NCBI RefSeq assembly: GCF_018219815.1
Contig: NZ_JADMKU010000005.1
Coordinates: 124,001 to 188,000 of the forward strand
Origin: Thalassovita aquimarina
GTDB taxonomy: Bacteria > Pseudomonadota > Alphaproteobacteria > Rhodobacterales > Rhodobacteraceae
DNA: 64,000 bases
Direction: 5' to 3'
Positions 61,337 through 64,000 of the stretch are shown here, piece after piece. The translations under genes were made by a program, and so were the position numbers. Under the pieces are notes generated by a model. That model had not been told where the DNA came from and searched no databases. It saw only the letters and a list, made by a program, of their open reading frames with translations. Within the stretch, counting starts at the first letter, position 1; every line of letters starts with the position of its first letter.

Positions 61337-62311
61337 TTATTCCGGCTGGCAGATTTCCCCGTCCCTGATTGCCCGCAGGGTCCGGAACACAAGCCCCACG
61401 ATGATCACCAGCAGCACCACCAGCAGGCCCGAGCCGATCAGCTTGTGCACCGGGCTTGCGGCATTGGCGGCGAAGTTGAAGCTGGCGATGGTCACCGCGG
61501 CGAAGGGGAAGCTCAGCGCCCAGAAGCTGAGCGCGAAGGGCAGCTTGACGATCCGCGGCAGCTGCATCGCCACGATCAGCGCGAACAGGTAGGCCCCGTT
61601 GAGCAGGATGCGGGCGAAGGCATCGACCTCGCCATAAAGCCGCACCCAGGCGACGAAGGCGACGGCGGGCGGCGCGATCAGGATCACCAGCGTCGGCTGC
61701 AACCGCCCCGGCAGCGGGTCGTGGAAGATCAGCCGGTTCATCACAAGCGTCATCAGCACGATCCAGAAAATCAGACCGACCGACATGAAATACCAGCTGA
61801 GTTCGACATAGCCGAGCGGCACGCCGGCGATCGGCACGATCACGTTGCCCACCGCCGGGATGAACCAGGCCGGGCTCAGGTGACCGGTCTGGAACGCCCG
61901 GGCGCCGATCCAGCCGGACACAACCGCGATGGTCAGGACACCATGCGACGCCGCGCCGATCAGCCACAGCGCCTCGGCCAGCTGCGCACTGCGCGGCAGG
62001 GTCGCAGTCGCCAGCAGCAGCAGGGAAATGGAAATCGCCGGGAAAAAGGCCAGCCGCACCGGATGCTTCCATTCCGCCACCACCGCCTGCGGATATTGCA
62101 GCGCCTTGGCGACATAGCCCATGGCGATCAGCAACGCGATGAACATGGTCGCGCCATAGGCGACGGTCGAGACAGTGCCGCCAAGACCGAAAGCCAGTTC
62201 CGCCGCGTGCAGCGCCAGCGTCAGCCCCGCCATGCCCATGACGATGGCAAAAAAGGTCACCGGGTAATGTTCCAGCCGGTTACCGCCTTGTTCCTGCAGG
62301 GGGTTGGTCAT
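61337..62311 (-). CDS. SLAC1/TehA (TDT) family anion channel or transporter
   Basis: A 324-aa membrane protein with about ten hydrophobic helices. Family features are LEHYPVTFFAIVMGMAGLTL (13-32), HPVRLAFFPAISISLLLLA (about 83-101), SPAWFIPAVGNVIVPIAGVP (about 146-165) and MTLVMNRLIFHDPLP (about 190-204). Relatives include TehA (tellurite resistance in E. coli) and the plant SLAC1 anion channel; dicarboxylate or sulfite export is also described in the superfamily. GGAAGGAG before ATG 62311 is strong. The frame extending upstream to 62386 is not conserved. Substrate unknown. Confidence 0.88.
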   Translation of the reverse strand: MTNPLQEQGGNRLEHYPVTFFAIVMGMAGLTLALHAAELAFGLGGTVSTVAYGATMFIALLIAMGYVAKALQYPQAVVAEWKHPVRLAFFPAISISLLLLATATLPRSAQLAEALWLIGAASHGVLTIAVVSGWIGARAFQTGHLSPAWFIPAVGNVIVPIAGVPLGYVELSWYFMSVGLIFWIVLMTLVMNRLIFHDPLPGRLQPTLVILIAPPAVAFVAWVRLYGEVDAFARILLNGAYLFALIVAMQLPRIVKLPFALSFWALSFPFAAVTIASFNFAANAASPVHKLIGSGLLVVLLVIIVGLVFRTLRAIRDGEICQPE

Positions 62312-62428
62312 GCCCCGTCTCCTTCCCGTGTGCGCGCGAATGCATAGTGTTGCCAGCCATGCCACGCGGCGGCAAGGGACAGCCATGACTTAAATCAAGA
62401 TTTTCCTTGGCATCCGGGCCCTTGGCGC

Positions 62429-63988
62429 TCAGGCCCCGACGATCCGGGCACTCATCAACGCGCCGACATGGTGACTGCGCTCGAGGTAGCGGGCGATCTG
62501 CACTTCGGCCGCATGGCCGGCAAAGCGCGGCGCAAGGCAGCGCAGCAATAGCCATTCCGACAGCGCCATGAAATCGGCAGCCTGTTCCGCCGGGGCTTCG
62601 GAACCGGCCAGCGCCGCGCGCGCCCGGGTCCACAGAGCGACCTCTTCGGGGGTGGCGTTGGCGGCGGCGAAAGCGGCGAACCGGTCGGCGGCAGCGGAGG
62701 CGCTGCCGCCGAGCAGACGGGTGGCCAGCGTCAGCGCATGGATGCCGTTTGCGCCCTCGTAGATGCGGCAGATGCGGGCATCGCGCCAGACCTGGTCGAT
62801 GCGGTATTCCTGCAGGTAGCCGTAACCGCCCAGGCACTGGATGCCCAGATCGGCGGCGCGGCTGGCGGCGTCGGTGCAGAAATGCTTGGCGATCGGGGTG
62901 AGGAATTCCACCAGCGCCGGGTCGTCGCCCTTTTCCAGTTCGACCACCGCGAGGTGGCAGATCGCCCGGCCCAGCAGCGACAGCGCCCGCATCTCCGCCA
63001 GCATGTTGCGCACGTCGGGGTGCTGATCCAGCGTCACCGGCTGACCGTCGGGCCCGCGCCCCTGCTGCCGTGCGGCGCAATAGGCGGCCGCGATGTCATG
63101 GGCGCGGCTGGCATGCGCCACGCCCTGCAGCGCCACGTCGATGCGGGCGTGGTTCATCATGGTGAACATCGCCCTGAGCCCGGCGCCTTCTTCTCCGATC
63201 AGTTCGGCCCGTGCGCCGTCGAAGGCCATCTGGCAGGTGGGCGAGGCATGCAGCCCCATCTTTTCCTCGATCCGGGTCACGGTGATGGCGTTGCGCGCAC
63301 CGTCAGGCAGATGCGAGAGACAAGCGAACAGCGACAATCCCTTCACGCCGCTGCCCGTCTCGCCGGTACGGGCCAGCACCAGGTGGAAAATGCCTTCGCT
63401 CAGGTCCTGATCACCGCCCGAGATGAAGATCTTTTCGCCGCTGATCGCCCAGCCGTCGCCATCCCTTACCGCGCGGGTGCGCACCCGGCTCAGGTCCGAT
63501 CCGGCGCCGGGTTCGGTCAGGCACATGGTCGACAGCCAATCGCCCGAAGCCAGTTTCGGGATGTAGGCCGCTTTCTGTGCCTCGTCGCCGTATTCCAGCA
63601 GCACCCGCACCGCGCCGGGCACCAGCCCGGTCACCATCTGCAGCGCATGGTTGGCGCCGGTGAAAATCTCCGATGAGCAGGCCAGCGCAATGCCGCCCAT
63701 CCCCTGCCCGCCGAATTCCTCCGGCACGGTCAGCGACGGCCAGCCCTGGTCTGCATAGCTCTGGTACAGTTCCCGAAACCCGTCCGGCATCGCCACCCGG
63801 CCGTCTTCCAGCCGGCATCCCTGCCTGTCGCCCACTTCATCCGTGGGGGCGATTTCGCTTTCGGCAAAGCTGGCGAAATGCTGGGTGATTTCGCGGATAA
63901 GGTCGCCATCCCAATCGGGCAGGGCATCGGCGCCGACCTTTTCGAGCGTGAACAGGATGTCGTCGACAGGGGCTGCGAAGGGTTTCAT
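62429..63988 (-). CDS. acyl-CoA dehydrogenase, DmdC-like
   Basis: A 519-aa dehydrogenase of the long form with an ~30-residue leader (APVDDILFTLEKVGADAL) shared with 3-methylmercaptopropionyl-CoA dehydrogenase DmdC. Landmarks are WPSLTVPEEFGGQGMGGIAL (about 83-102), CLTEPGAGSDLSRVRTRAV (about 158-176), MGLHASPTCQMAFDGARAEL (about 247-266) and QCLGGYGYLQEYRIDQVWRD (388-407) with RICRIYEGANGIHALTLATR following. It is ~70 residues shorter than typical DmdC at the C-terminus, so the DMSP role is not assured. AAGGAT before ATG 63988 is the ribosome site, so the gene is complete in the window. Confidence 0.85.
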   Translation of the reverse strand: MKPFAAPVDDILFTLEKVGADALPDWDGDLIREITQHFASFAESEIAPTDEVGDRQGCRLEDGRVAMPDGFRELYQSYADQGWPSLTVPEEFGGQGMGGIALACSSEIFTGANHALQMVTGLVPGAVRVLLEYGDEAQKAAYIPKLASGDWLSTMCLTEPGAGSDLSRVRTRAVRDGDGWAISGEKIFISGGDQDLSEGIFHLVLARTGETGSGVKGLSLFACLSHLPDGARNAITVTRIEEKMGLHASPTCQMAFDGARAELIGEEGAGLRAMFTMMNHARIDVALQGVAHASRAHDIAAAYCAARQQGRGPDGQPVTLDQHPDVRNMLAEMRALSLLGRAICHLAVVELEKGDDPALVEFLTPIAKHFCTDAASRAADLGIQCLGGYGYLQEYRIDQVWRDARICRIYEGANGIHALTLATRLLGGSASAAADRFAAFAAANATPEEVALWTRARAALAGSEAPAEQAADFMALSEWLLLRCLAPRFAGHAAEVQIARYLERSHHVGALMSARIVGA

Positions 63989-64000
63989 CTCGGGATCCTT

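Noticed and set aside
58510-61392. A 960-codon open minus-strand frame running across mcd and into the TauE/SafE gene
   Set aside because: Only the last 256 codons (from 59280) resemble a real protein. The rest is antisense to mcd, open because of high third-position GC.
1-64000. CRISPR arrays, insertion sequences, phage or integrase genes
   Set aside because: No regularly spaced repeats and no transposase, integrase or Cas motifs were seen in any frame.

Overview
The window is a contiguous, GC-rich (roughly two-thirds G+C by eye), densely coded piece of an alphaproteobacterial chromosome. Gene content points to the Rhodobacterales/Roseobacter group: small families typical of that group (DUF6455, DUF6473, DUF1150, DUF1467, a degenerate Hint protein), the ChvI/ChvG-HprK-RapZ-EIIA-HPr cluster next to pckA, a fused ATP sulfurylase/APS kinase, and a methylsuccinyl-CoA dehydrogenase with the long N-terminal extension of the ethylmalonyl-CoA pathway enzyme. 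The genus cannot be fixed from the sequence alone. I found no rRNA, tRNA, CRISPR array, insertion sequence, integrase or phage gene; this looks like core chromosome with a few accessory spots.

Layout. 0-6 kb: the end of argD, then argF, a lipoprotein lytic transglycosylase, an AsmA-type protein and rimO. 6-9.3 kb: dgkA, a tandem of three DUF6455 cysteine-motif proteins, an IMPACT-type protein, an M48 lipoprotein protease, an 81-aa unknown and a DUF167 protein. 9.3-14.7 kb: class II deacetylase, DsbA-fold isomerase, nitroreductase, EI24 membrane protein, DUF1467 plus methylmalonyl-CoA epimerase, a single-domain response regulator and a GNAT. 14.8-25 kb: DUF1800/DUF1501 pair, aspS, pabC/pabB, carB. 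25-31 kb: a LuxR-type regulator, tdk, a FabH-like synthase, and a tightly overlapped proC-csaA-2-hydroxyacid dehydrogenase run. 31-38 kb: cytochrome c, UbiK-like protein, the lgt-midA-pgeF operon, an unlisted 39-aa small protein, the Hint-like protein, Lrp regulator and trxB. 38-49 kb: P450, sat-cysC, cytochrome b561, DUF1150, Hsp20, YdcH, purE-purK, phnM, lipase, DUF6473, 3-hydroxybutyryl-CoA dehydrogenase. 48.8-56 kb: acyltransferase, HPr, EIIA, RapZ, HprK, ChvG, ChvI, and divergent pckA. 56-64 kb: an unrecognised GNAT-like/LysR-like pair with a divergent XRE regulator, a TauE/SafE transporter, mcd, a SLAC1/TehA-type transporter and a DmdC-type acyl-CoA dehydrogenase.

How genes work together. 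ChvI/ChvG, the short HprK and the EI-less PTS proteins form one minus-strand operon that reads away from pckA; carbon-status sensing sits next to the gluconeogenic entry enzyme, whose promoter region carries two 20-bp-spaced copies of an 11-bp motif. Acetyl-CoA assimilation is represented by mcd, methylmalonyl-CoA epimerase and 3-hydroxybutyryl-CoA dehydrogenase at scattered loci. pabB/pabC serve folate synthesis, argD/argF and carB arginine/pyrimidine synthesis, purE/purK purines.

Best leads for something undescribed: the GNAT-like/LysR-like/XRE neighbourhood (56.2-58.5 kb), the DUF6455 triplet, promoter geometry implying leaderless mRNAs for several genes, the 39-aa small gene with its own terminator, a possible small RNA downstream of carB, the Hint protein lacking its nucleophilic cysteine, and an interspersed 23-bp element found at both ends of the window. 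All function statements rest on reading the sequence and family knowledge; no searches were run.
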